Origin: Cylindrotheca closterium
Taxonomy: Eukaryota; Bacillariophyta; Bacillariophyceae; Bacillariales; Bacillariaceae
DNA: 64,000 nucleotides
Direction: 5' to 3'
Assembly (NCBI GenBank): GCA_933822405.4
Contig: CAKOGP040002125.1
Coordinates: 145,128 to 209,127, forward strand
Shown here: piece after piece, positions 18,141-28,334 of the stretch
Numbering within the stretch: the stretch's first letter is position 1
Layout: every line of letters begins with the position of its first letter
The notes under the pieces: generated by a model
Database searches by the model: none
Told to the model about the DNA's origin: nothing
What the model saw: only the letters and a program-made list of their open reading frames with translations
Translations under genes and position numbers: made by a program

Positions 18141-19241
18141 CTAGCTACTCTCGTCTGTATCCTTTTGAAATTGCATGACACCAGCTCTTGCCATGGCCTT
18201 TTGTTTGGCTTCTTGTTCTTCGATCCGGTGCCTCAAATCATCAATGTAGTCGGCAAAATCATTCTTGGCCGCTTGATCAATCACCTTCCAAAATTCTTCA
18301 ATCCCATCCCCCGTCATGGCTGATACACCGCAAGCATTCTGTTGGAACTGGTTGTAGAATTCATCTAGTACCAATGACAGACTCCTCGTTAAGGAATCGT
18401 AAAATCCACCTCCTTCCCCTTCATTGCTGCGTGCATTGTCCAGAGCCTCTTGAAAGGCCTCGTAATCCCGCATCCATTCCATGCAAAATTCATGGGATAC
18501 CACGTCGGTCTTGTTGAAACAAATCACCAAGGGTAATCTTGTTCGATAATACATACTGCAAGCATACAGCATATTGCTCATAAAGGTATTGGGCGAACTC
18601 GCACATCGGACCGTGTCCACCACAAAGACCAGGACGGTGGGAAAGGTGGACGCCAGCGATTCACTTAAAATGGTTCCGGAAGCACTCCAAGTAAAGGCTT
18701 CAATTTGACCAGGAGTATCCACCAGCAAGTATTTGGAAAGATTGTGATTGTCGGCGCGATTCTCGAGAATTCGAATGACTTGATCGAATTTGGTGGCATA
18801 TAGATTCAGGGATGTCATAATGGCGCCATTGGGGCCCAATTTATGCTGGGACATGACTTCCTTGTATTTTACTGTATCACGAATATCAATGGAGGCATTA
18901 TACGGGACTTCCAGAGTGGCAGGATCCAAGTTTATGCAATAGGCCGGCATGGTATTGGGATCTGATGACGATGGTTCTTTTGCGGCTGGCTTTTTGTCTC
19001 CTCCTCCTCCTTCCTCTTCCTGTGCTTGTTCTTGTTCTCCCTCTCCTTGTTCTTCTTCCTCATCCTCATATGGATAGGTAGATTCTTGCAGAGCAGACAT
19101 TAACGTTGTTTTGCCACTGCCCGCCATTCCAACCACCAGCACGCAAATGGGAGTGGGGTTGTCTTCGGTCTGCTTTGCGATGCGTTCCACCACGGGAGGC
19201 AGGGATCGGCCAAAGGGTATGTCGCTTCCTTGTTCAAACAT
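18141..19241 (-). CDS. GPN1: GPN-loop GTPase 1
   Basis: 366-aa GTPase of the GPN family, which helps assemble and import RNA polymerase II into the nucleus (known for Npa3/GPN1). Visible: P-loop GMAGSGKTTL (about residues 38-47), the family's NLDPATLEVPYNASIDIRD stretch, the GPN loop LGPNGAI, the switch II DTPGQIEAFTW and the guanine-specifying NKTD. An acidic Gln/Glu-rich insert sits just after the P-loop (about 55-80), a low-complexity addition not usual in the family. The C-terminal segment with DYIDDLRHRIEEQEAKQK matches GPN1 rather than GPN2 or GPN3. The ATG is preceded by a GT microsatellite. One exon. Confidence 0.93.
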   Translation of the reverse strand: MFEQGSDIPFGRSLPPVVERIAKQTEDNPTPICVLVVGMAGSGKTTLMSALQESTYPYEDEEEEQGEGEQEQAQEEEGGGGDKKPAAKEPSSSDPNTMPAYCINLDPATLEVPYNASIDIRDTVKYKEVMSQHKLGPNGAIMTSLNLYATKFDQVIRILENRADNHNLSKYLLVDTPGQIEAFTWSASGTILSESLASTFPTVLVFVVDTVRCASSPNTFMSNMLYACSMYYRTRLPLVICFNKTDVVSHEFCMEWMRDYEAFQEALDNARSNEGEGGGFYDSLTRSLSLVLDEFYNQFQQNACGVSAMTGDGIEEFWKVIDQAAKNDFADYIDDLRHRIEEQEAKQKAMARAGVMQFQKDTDESS

Positions 19242-19258
19242 TGTAGATTGACGTGTGC

Positions 19259-19280
19259 GTGTGTGTGTGTGTGTGTGTGT
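19259..19280. repeat. GT dinucleotide microsatellite
   Basis: Eleven uninterrupted GT units, about 18 nt upstream of the GPN1 start codon, so within its probable 5' UTR. Confidence 0.9.
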
Positions 19281-19534
19281 TGCGAACGAGGAGATATTAA
19301 ACTATATATGTATGGGCCAAGAGAGTGAATGAATGAATGATATAAAAGCAGAGTTGAAAAATAATCTTTGGTTGGTTGGCAAAACACTAAAAAAGTCCGG
19401 GAGACGACGGACAGAGTAGTTTGACTTCTTCGATCCCTGACGCAGATCTTCACGCTTCTCTTATTCACATCATCATCATTCTCCTTCAAACAGCTTTTAC
19501 TCTACAGTCATCCAGTACCTGGTACCACCACACA

Positions 19535-20724
19535 ATGATGAGAATAGTTGCCACATCACTGGTTTTTCTATCATTCAACTGTGTACAAGCTCTCATCCTT
19601 GATCGACGCAGTTACATGGCACAGCTTCTCCTACCCTCACTATTGCAAACACTCGATCCAATGCCATCCTCCACCCTAGTATCATCATCCAGCACAGCAA
19701 CATCGTCGTCGTCATCATCATCGTTATCACCAAGCTCTACTGATATTGTTGCCGAAGTGACAAACAAGGTTTTCTTTGACATTCGAATTGCACGACAAGA
19801 TGGGAGTACCTACGTCAGAGATGATTTGCCTGATACCTTTGAAAATCGAGTGATATCGGCCCGGATTACCATGGGATTGTTTGGCAAACAAGCACCCAAG
19901 TAAGTGAACATAGAGAAATGCTTTGCTATACTATTATTCTAGTCATTGGAAAGTGAAAGAAAACATAATCTCACCAATCCCATTCCCGACACTTACTCAG
20001 TCACGTCGAAAAGTTCTTATCCTACGTCCTTCCTCCCAAGGATACTGACGTGGATAACCCATATCCAGCGTTCAGTCGGTCGTCCTTTACTTCGCTGAAC
20101 CAAGAAACGGGTCTTCTTGCTGGTGGTTACATTCCGTCTTTGCGAGTGTCCGATATTGGTGGATCGGTGCGTTATAGTCTAGTGTTGTTGTATCTGTCAT
20201 GATGCTGTTCATGATGTCATCATCTTATCAACAAGACCCTCATGTCTTCATTCCCACTGTCCTCTTTGCAATATATACAGACCGCATTGACCTATGGTTC
20301 CCGTGTACTTCCAGCACCCCTTTGGATTGAAAAGTCGTCGCCATCCATTACCACCACCAAACTATCCCACAATGCCAAAGGATTGCTGACGCACAAAACC
20401 TTGGACGTGACACCCACCTTTGGGATTACCACTCGACCGGAACCTTCCTTGGACGCAACGCACACGATATTCGGACAAGTCCTATGGGATGATAGTACTG
20501 TAAGCTTGTTTCGGGATTTTGAAGATATTCCCACCTATGCTCTGGAACGACCAGCAGGATACGATGATTTCAATACTGGTGGATTGGCCACATCGGTGTA
20601 CAATGCTCAAAAGGACTTCTTTCGAGGGGCTGCCAAAAGCTTTGGTGATACACGAGTCTCTAAGCTGTATGAAGGAAAGTTATTGCGAAGAGTTGAAGTG
20701 CTACAAGCAGGAATAATACAGTGA
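19535..20724 (+). CDS. Divergent cyclophilin-type peptidyl-prolyl isomerase-like protein (3 exons)
   Basis: Joined 19535..19899, 20001..20166, 20281..20724, giving 324 aa. Intron 1 (101 nt) uses GTAAGT and TTACTCAG; intron 2 (114 nt) uses a weaker GTGCGT and ATATACAG. All junction phases agree and the product is continuous. The N-terminus is a signal peptide (MMRIVATSLVFLSF), compatible with plastid or secretory routing. The cyclophilin fold start is seen as KVFFDIRIA, then ARITMGLFGKQAPKN-HVEKFLSYV and later IFGQVLWD. The classic active-site block HRxxPxFMxQGG is not recognisable, so catalytic activity is doubtful. The architecture recalls plant chloroplast cyclophilins such as CYP28, but the match is from memory. 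The start is the first of two adjacent ATGs. Confidence 0.78.
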
Positions 20725-20822
20725 AATAAAAGCAATAGTGCTTGATCAAAATGCTACTTTAGTCCTGTTCTACTTGTCAACTGAATGAATGAATGAATGC
20801 TACATGATATATTTTAAAATTT

Positions 20823-21416
20823 CTACTCCTTCTTGCCTCCAAACATATTTTTCAGGTTGGCGAAAACATCAGCACTCTCGTCTACATATCCTTGGTCAAT
20901 GTAAGGCAACTTGTCATCGGTTCGGATATCTTGCAATCCTGCACTGCCGAGTCGACTTGAGGTTGGATCTCTGGCAATATCATCCCCAGCCTTGATTTTC
21001 CCAGAGCTTCGCAATTCCCTCCATGTTTGCAATGGATCAGCTCCACTGGAATCCTTTTGGAAGCTCCAAACATCTCGCTCAGCATCCAATTTGTTCCTTC
21101 GCTCGTCAACTTTCTGTAGATATTCCTTCTTTTTGTTTGGATTGCGGCGTGCCTCCAAAATTGCTCGCTGAGCCTCTTCTTGTTCTTGTCGTTGTCTATC
21201 CTCATATGCCTTGCGATTCTTCTTGCCCTTGTCACTGAAAATGAGACTCAAGTCGTCTATCATTCCCATCTTTCGAACCGTCGTTGTTGTCGTCACACCA
21301 GAAGAATCACGATCGCCCAATGTGGTCGTCGTAACCACGGCAACAAAGGCATGGACGTGGCCGCCAATGGAAACCATCAGAGTTGCCAGAAGAGCAAAGA
21401 GTTGGATAGAAATCAT
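20823..21416 (-). CDS. Small plastid-targeted protein, unknown function
   Basis: 197 aa from the ATG at 21416; the open frame extends further upstream but lacks targeting sense there. Residues 1-24 form a signal peptide ending in HVHA-F, the A-F junction typical of plastid entry in diatoms. The mature part begins near KMGMIDDLSLIFSDKG and continues as a highly charged helix (KAYEDRQRQEQEEAQRAILEARR) of about 70 residues, then a soluble tail ending in ANLKNMFGGKKE. There is no catalytic motif. I do not recognise a named family; it looks like a structural or adaptor protein of the plastid stroma. The convergent cyclophilin-like gene ends about 100 nt away. Confidence 0.65.
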   Translation of the reverse strand: MISIQLFALLATLMVSIGGHVHAFVAVVTTTTLGDRDSSGVTTTTTVRKMGMIDDLSLIFSDKGKKNRKAYEDRQRQEQEEAQRAILEARRNPNKKKEYLQKVDERRNKLDAERDVWSFQKDSSGADPLQTWRELRSSGKIKAGDDIARDPTSSRLGSAGLQDIRTDDKLPYIDQGYVDESADVFANLKNMFGGKKE

Positions 21417-21939
21417 CTGATCACAGGTATAATGAGGTTGAAAGGATTTGCCGCGTTTTGTTTGTTCTGACTTTGCGGCATCCTGACGGTGCAACGAGAT
21501 TCGATGATGACTTTTTGTACCGGGTAATGATGCGACAGAAAAATGAATCATCAGAAGGGACTTTACAAGTCTTTCAACTGACGCACTTTCAACTTTGGGG
21601 CGACATTCCAAAAATCGATCCCTCTCCCCTCATATTCAAATCTCCCCAATTATCTTCCCCCTTTACTATCGAAAAATCTCAAAACTTCATGATCAAACTA
21701 CGAACATTCACATGCAACGTGTTAATCTTGAATAACTGCTACTGTACTATATTGTTTCCAAGTGTTCTGGAAAAGGACATGATATTCATGGAATAGACCA
21801 ACTGTGAGGATATTCGAACAGCGTTGACATTGAATCTGTTGTCTGTTTGAGGTGTCACTGAAGCACTCCAGGAAAAGCGGTCTGATTGGATTACTTTGTT
21901 TCCCTGCACCAATTTTTTTGAATCATCATCAAACACAAC
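21417..21939. other. Promoter region, homologous to a second copy downstream
   Basis: 523 nt between divergent genes. From about 21640 to 21939 it is recognisably similar to 23230-23507, sharing for example CAGGAAAAGCGGTCTGATTG. This shows that the promoter was duplicated along with the TMEM151-like gene. Confidence 0.7.
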
Positions 21940-23156
21940 ATGAAGTCGTCACCAATTCGTATCACTGTGGCGATCCTCCTTTGTGGACCTATTATTTCTA
22001 CGGTAGCCACAAGAGGCGGTTCTTTGTCAGAGCGTCGAATTGTGAGCATACTACCAAAGGAGGAACCCAAAGTTCATGGAATATTCCAGAAACATGGTGG
22101 TTCGGCCGAACTCTTTTCACTTCCCAAGGGGAGCTCTCCATTGTCAGTTCCCTCGGATACAACCTCCACCACTGATACCCAACTTCCGCTTCATTTATCT
22201 TCAAGGACACGGCATATATCACACATTGTGGCATCCATTTTTACTGTATTTTTGTTTGGATCCCTTGTTTATTGTTGGAAGTGTATGGGGTCCGACCATG
22301 ACAGGAGCAATGTTGGACTAATCTTATCATTTATGAGTGTGGTGGCATACTTTATGGAAGCAGCCACCAGTAGCACTGCGCGGTACCTTCGTAATCCATT
22401 GACTCCAGATGACGTCGACGAGTATTTGGACTCTATAAAAGCTGTCATTCCTAGAGTGATTTGGGATATCGAATGCTTTCACTACGAGACGGTTCAGCGG
22501 GTCGAATATCCTTCTAGCAGCAATGACGATAAGGACAATAATGACCAGAATGTGCCAGAAGTACGCACGGAAACGGAAACGATTGTGACGCATCGAGCCT
22601 CTGCCGAATACTCCTTTGCTAGGTAAGAATGTATTGTTGTCACTGCCATTTTGGCAGGGTTGGACTATTCTCGTTCTCACAATCATTTCAAAATTGCTTA
22701 ACAAAACCTAGGTGTAAGGATGAAACAGATACACGTAGCTTGTCACGAATGCTAACGGGTGGTGGCACTGATAATATCAAAGGTGACGATTCCTCCACAC
22801 AAGCACAACTATCTTCCATACCAAAGCAATTCACCAAGATCACTTTGGACAAGCTACTCTTTTTTGCCAACGATGCAACCTATTGCGACTATATGGAGCA
22901 AGAATCAAGATTTCGACAATTACATCAGCATCGAGACCTCCATCACTCCTTTTCTTCTCGACTCGTAATGGATGGATACTTGCCCAAGATTCTGGTGGTC
23001 AATCACAGCTTGGGTGGAGCAGGAACGGGATTGATCAAGAATCTATGGTACTGGATTTTTACGTGCCTTGGTCTGACAGTACCCTATCGAATATGGTTCT
23101 CCCAGCATTGTTCCAATACCGAAGTTACCATCACCAAGGAGGTATCATCACGATGA
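21940..23156 (+). CDS. TMEM151-like membrane protein, copy A (2 exons)
   Basis: Joined 21940..22622 and 22712..23156, 375 aa. The 89-nt intron has GTAAGA and AACCTAG ends and splits an Arg codon (phase 2). N-terminal signal-like segment (about 1-24), two transmembrane helices (about 94-113 and 124-141), a soluble region, and a C-terminal hydrophobic segment (about 332-352). The stretch with RVIWDIECFHY, then R-x-ETETIVTHRASAEYSF and later QFTKITLDKLLFFAN, follows the order seen in animal TMEM151 proteins (WxxxCxHY, VTHxAxxxF, FTK-x-FxFAN). That link is from memory of the family. The function of TMEM151 is unknown. The neighbouring copy B supports this gene model, since the splice sites are conserved. 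Confidence 0.78.
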
Positions 23157-23507
23157 AAGTGACGAGGACGAACTTGCGTTTGGTATTGCGATACTTTGGA
23201 AACTTCTACAATATCGTTTGCCCCTCTTTGTAACAACTTCCCCGTCGCTTTCCCCCTATATGAAGTGAAAAATCGAAAACCCACACAAAACGGCAGTTGA
23301 CAGAAAACTGCAACGTGTCACCCCTTATCGTTGCCAACAAGCGCGCTGGAAAAGGGCATGACTGTCACGAAACCCAAGCAGCATTGACATTCAATCTATT
23401 GCCGGCTGAGGTGTCATTGAAGCACTCTTCCAGGAAAAGCGGTCTGATTGGCTTTCGAACAACTTGCTTCTTCACGCGCTTTTGGAATCATCATCATCAG
23501 ACACAAG
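23157..23507. other. Spacer and duplicated promoter of copy B
   Basis: 351 nt between the tandem copies. 23230-23450 aligns with 21640-21890 upstream of copy A, with substitutions and small indels. No separate gene. Confidence 0.7.
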
Positions 23508-24683
23508 ATGAAGTCATCATCAATTGGTGTTACTGTGGCAATCCTCCTTTGCGGACATACCAATTCTACAGTAGCCGCCAGGGAAAGCTCTTCGTCGTCA
23601 GAGCGTCGAATGGTGACCATCCTACCAAAGGAAGAACCCAAAGTGCATGGCATATTCCAGAAACACGGTCGTTCGGCCGAACTCTTTTCCGTTCCCAAGG
23701 GGAGCTCTCTATTGTCGGATTCCCTTTCGGATGCAACCGCTGCCACTGCTACGCAACTTCCTATTCAATTGTCTTCTAGGACACGGCATGTGTCGCACAT
23801 TCTGGCGTCCCTTCTGACCGCATGTTTGTTTGGATCCATTCTTTTTTGTTGGAAGGTTGATGGTGTGGCTGGTATTGGATTTTTCATTTGCAGTATTGTG
23901 GCATACTTTGTGGAATCAGCGTTTAGTAGTACCGCTCGATACCTTCGCAACTCGCTGACCCGAGATGGCGTCGATGAGTATTTGGATTCCATAAAAGCCG
24001 CCATTCCCAGAGTCATTTGGGATATTCAATGCTTTCACTACCGCCGGCGTCGTGTCAAGTATTCTTCTGGCAGCAGCAAACGAGTACGCACGGAAACTGA
24101 AAAGATTGTGACCCATCGAGCCTCTGGCGAGTACTCCTTTGATAGGTACGAACGTCTTCTTGTCATTGTCATTGTTATTTTGGTATTGGTATTGGGATTG
24201 TAATGTTCTCACAATTGTTCGAAAAAACTTCAAACTACGGCTAGGTGGAAGGATGAAACGGATACTCGGAGCTTGTCAAGAATGCTAACGGGTGGCGGCA
24301 ACACCGATACCAAAGACGATGATTCCACACAAGCACAACGATCGTCCATGCCAAAGCAATTTACCAAGATCACTTTGGACAAACTACTCTTGTTTGCCAA
24401 CGATGAAATGTATCACGATTTTATGGATCAAGAATCAAGGTTTAGACAATTACATCAGCATCGAGACCTCCATCACTCCTTTTCTTCTCGACTAGAAGTG
24501 GATGGATACTTGCCAAAGATTCTGGTGGTCAATCACAGTCTGGGTGGAGCAGGAACGGGATTGATCAAGAATCAATGGTACTGGATTTTTACTTGCTTTG
24601 GTCTGACAGTACCTTATCGAATATGGTTCTCCCAGCATTGCTCTAATACCGAAGTTACCATTACCAAAGAGGTGACGAAATGA
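23508..24683 (+). CDS. TMEM151-like membrane protein, copy B (2 exons)
   Basis: Joined 23508..24145 and 24245..24683, 358 aa. The 99-nt intron (GTACGA to ACGGCTAG) is at the same position and phase as in copy A. The start ATG matches copy A (MKSSSIG against MKSSPIR); an open frame runs upstream of it without an ATG. The first membrane pair region is diverged from copy A (VDGVAGIGFFICSIV in place of the longer CMGSDHDRSNVG segment), and an acidic Asp/Asn run present in copy A is missing. Exon 2 is nearly identical in protein sequence. Both copies have intact frames, so both are probably expressed. The recent duplicate may differ in membrane topology or in regulation. Confidence 0.78.
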
Positions 24684-25238
24684 AGTATTATAGCTATGCT
24701 TCTTCTTCCAGCATCGTCATCAGCGTGAAAGACACTACCTGCTAGTATGGAAGCAGTCCAGCTTTTTATCATTCCGTGATGTTGCTCATGTGCATAGCCC
24801 TTGATAATGTACCATCACAGAAGATGTGTAAACTACTGTACTTACATCAAATCATCATCATCTTTGCAATTTCGGGTACTGATACCAGTACCGGTACCGT
24901 GTTGACAATATGACAAAAAAGATTGGTTTCTGTTCTTTCTTCGTCTCATAGTTTCAAATTTCGGACAAGGAGACGTCTTATCGTATCGGAGAAATTTCAA
25001 AAATATCTTTCGTAGAAATTGTAGTAGGTCATTCGTACGAACTCCGGCCGCACATTTGTCCGGATCTGTGAAATTCGGGAGATCGCGGCACCCGCAACAA
25101 TGCAATGCCACTGCCAATCAATACTGTATCTTGTTGTTGCCCATTATTGCAGCTGCCTTTTGTTTGGTTTCAGTTCCAATTTTAATACACACATACTGTG
25201 CTTTATACCGGTAGAAAGCAATACAAATACAAGCCACC
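24684..25238. other. Intergenic
   Basis: 555 nt before the channel gene. It contains GTACCGGTACCG near 24889-24900 and TACCGGTA near 25206, examples of the recurring ACCGGT motif in this window. Short minus-strand open frames here have no family signal. Confidence 0.5.
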
Positions 25239-28222
25239 ATGAGCGCCTTGTTTGATCGGCTGCTCCAAGAAGTCAATGAAACGCTTGGCAATGAAACGCA
25301 GACCAATGTTACCATTGAAATCAACTCGACAGCTCCCAGTGGATTCCCTACGATTGATTTCAGCGATAGTCCAAGCAGTGTACCTACTCTTTCTCAAGCT
25401 CCATCCTTGGTTCCCAGTGCCAATCCGTCCTTCCTTCCCACTGGAATGCCATCGGAATCTCCGAGTATTTTTCCAACCACTGAGGAACAAGGTCTTGTCG
25501 GCGGGCATCAAGACGAAGCACTGGAGAACTCTTTAAGAATTTATGGCAGTCTCTTTGTTGTTGTGATGCTTGTTTTTTGCTGGCTGCGTAAAAAGTATCC
25601 TCGCTGCTACAATATTCGTGGCTGGGTGGAAGGTCTAAGGACACCCTTGGCCGATGAGCAATACGGATTCTACGATTGGATTTGGAAACTGAATTCGATT
25701 GAAGAAAAGGTAATGATGGACGAATGTGGAATGGACGCTCTTTGCTTTGTCCGTGTCTTGGATTTTGGATTCCGAGTGGCATCCGTCGGTGTCTTGAACT
25801 CGATATGGCTCATGTTGGTCTACCGAACGGCCGACAAAACCGAGGCTACCGAATTCATTACTTCGGCGGTCGTCTCGTTGTCGACAGCCAATCTTCCACC
25901 AGGGTCCCCCCGATTGATTGCTACGGTAGCTGCCTCTTACGTGATTTTTGGATTCACCATGTGGAGTATCCTCAGGGAATTTGAATGGTTCATCAAGTTT
26001 CGTCATGCATTTTTGACCAAGCGATTGGCCAGAAACTATGCAGTAAGTCGTCATGGGCAAACACTCCATTCTTCTCGCGTACAGTGCCTGGTACTGTATC
26101 TAACTCTTCCATCATTTTCCCCCACAAGGTCTATGTCCAAAACATTCCCATTGAATACCAAACCAATGCTGCCCTTACCGAATTCTTTAGTAGTGCCTAC
26201 CCTGGAACTGTCCTTGACGCGCATCTTGCCATGCAAGCAGCCCACCTGAAGAAAAAGGTGGACGAGCGGGATAGTGTCATTGCCAACTTGGAGCATGCCA
26301 TTAATATTCGGGAAGTTACCGGCGTGGTTCCACAGGCCAAGAACTTGATTACTCGACAAACCTCCGGTAGTGCCATTCAGGGGTATGGTGACAAATTGGT
26401 GGCACTTAACAAGGAAATTTCTTATTCCATTGAGACTTTGATTGAAAATGCCAACCATATTGAGGCTCACAGCGTAGATGACGATTCCTTTATGGGTTCT
26501 ACGGATGATTCCTTCGAAGGACCCAAGTCTCCTCTGGCCGGTGGTGTCATGGGATTTGCCAAGAATTCCGTCAAAGGAGTTACCAATATTTCCAAGAATG
26601 CCATTAAGGATGTTGGAGGTGCTGTCAAGGGTGTTGGGGGTGCTGGCATGCATGTTTTGGGAAGTGGTGCCAACCTGGCAAAGTCTTTTATCATTCATGA
26701 GGAAGATGGCGCTGCCCTGTCTGCTGGTTTTGTTACCTTCAATTCCTTGCGTGCCGCTCATGCTGCTTTGCAAATGATGTACGTATTCATACCGGTAGTC
26801 ATACTCATATATACAGTAGTATATGTGTATTGGAAATTGTTCAATCTCACACACATTCCGCTCCTTGTTCGTTTTTCAGTCAATACAACCAACCCCACAA
26901 GATGGAAGTACTCGAGGCGCCACAACCAGAAGATGTGCTATGGAAGAACATTGGAAAGGCCAACAGGGAAGTACAGATTGGAAAATTGATCAGTTTTGCT
27001 GCAACTGCCGCCTTGTGTCTCTTTTGGACCATTCCAATGTCCTTCATCTCGACTCTATCATCCATCGAGGGTCTTAGAGATCAGTTTGATTGGGTTGGTA
27101 GCATGATCGATAGTTCACCATGGGTAGAGCCATTCTTTGCCCAGCTTGCTCCTCTATTGGTTGTCGGAGCGAAGGAACTCCTCAAGGTCATTTTGGAAAT
27201 ATTTTCCAAGCAAGAAGGGCCCATCTCGGGAGCTGTCGTCGAAGCATCGCTATTCTCCAAGTTGGCCTATTTTTTGATTATTCAAACCTTCTTTGTCCAA
27301 GCAATCTCTGGTAGTATTGTCTCCCAGGTATCGAACATGGTACGCCGACCAGAACTTATCATTGATCTTTTGGCAGGATCCTTGCCCCGCAGAGGTATCT
27401 ACTTCATTCAGGTCCTATTGGTCGATACTGCTGTCTCGTTGGCCACGGAGCTTCTTCGAGTTTCGGCTGTCGCACAAGCCACTATCCGCAGCAGGGTTGG
27501 ACCAAAGCTTACCGAGAAGGAAAGAAATACGCCGTTTTTGGGAATCCGTCCCTTTGCAACTCCACAGAAATTCTACCACGCTCAAAATCTGTCCAATTGC
27601 GTCTTGGATTTTGTGGTGTTCTTTGTCTATGCTACGATTGCCCCGATTACGTCTTTTTTTGTCGGGATTTGCTTCTTTTTCAAGGCCGCCGCATACCGAC
27701 ACCAATTTGTCTACATTTACCCAACATTTCCTGATTCGGGAGGTCATTTGTGGGCGAATTTCTTCAAGCTTCTGCCGGTAAGTTCGATTGTCTGTTCGTG
27801 CTATTGATCCTCTAGTATTCTTCAATGGCTCACCAAAATGCACATGCTTGCTTGCACGCAATTCGTAGAACTTGATGACCATTGGTCAAATCGTTCTTCA
27901 AGGAATGCTGGGTCTAAAGAAGCAACCAATTGCCAACGCGTTGATGCTTCCCCTTACCATTGCGACGATTCTATTCCAAATCTATGTCAAGCAACAGCAC
28001 TTCCTCATGACTCAATATCTACCAACCCGGCAGGCCATTAGGGCGGATGAACGAAACTCCGGGAGTGAAGACTATTCGTTTGTTCAGGGCAAGTTTGTGC
28101 AACCAGAACTTCGGGTACGGGAAAAGTACCCAGAGAATGGAAACGAAGAAGACTACCGAAACCTCACAGGGAAGGATGAGGAGAATATGGATTTGGACGA
28201 CACCGTCAAGAAAGGCAACTAG
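25239..28222 (+). CDS. OSCA/CSC1-like (DUF221, TMEM63) cation channel, 4 exons
   Basis: Joined 25239..26042, 26129..26778, 26880..27777, 27869..28222, 901 aa. Introns of 86, 101 and 91 nt with donors GTAAGT, GTACGT and GTAAGT; every junction keeps phase. Family: osmo- or mechanosensitive calcium-permeable channel, dimeric, in the plasma or an internal membrane. Visible: an N-terminal ectodomain with N-glycosylation sites and a PSxxPS-type stretch (about 45-75), TM0 (about 101-118), the second and third helices, a cytosolic domain with YVQNIPIEYQTN, the family marker APQPEDVLWKNI after exon 2, then the pore-forming helices. The cytosolic loop has an insertion with GGAVKGVGGAG-type repeats (about 420-475). 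The charged tail ends in DLDDTVKKGN. Start ATG in CCACCATGAG, a good initiation context. Confidence 0.92.
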
Positions 28223-28334
28223 TGGTCATAGATTTTGTGCTAGCAATATCTTGATATTGAGATTTTCACTGACTATACAAGGATTAAGGCGGAGTCTACA
28301 TGTCATATTTGCAGTAAAATGTTTAACAATGTCA

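Larger units (their letters stand above)
21640..24683 (+). repeat. Tandem gene duplication, two units of about 1.5 kb
   Basis: Unit 1 (about 21640-23212) and unit 2 (about 23230-24683) each contain a promoter, exon 1, one intron and exon 2 in the same order and orientation. The second exons and the promoter block are more alike than the middle of the first exons. Confidence 0.85.

Noticed and set aside
24842..25117. 91-codon minus-strand frame with several Cys
   Set aside because: No family signal, and it lies in the promoter area of the channel gene.
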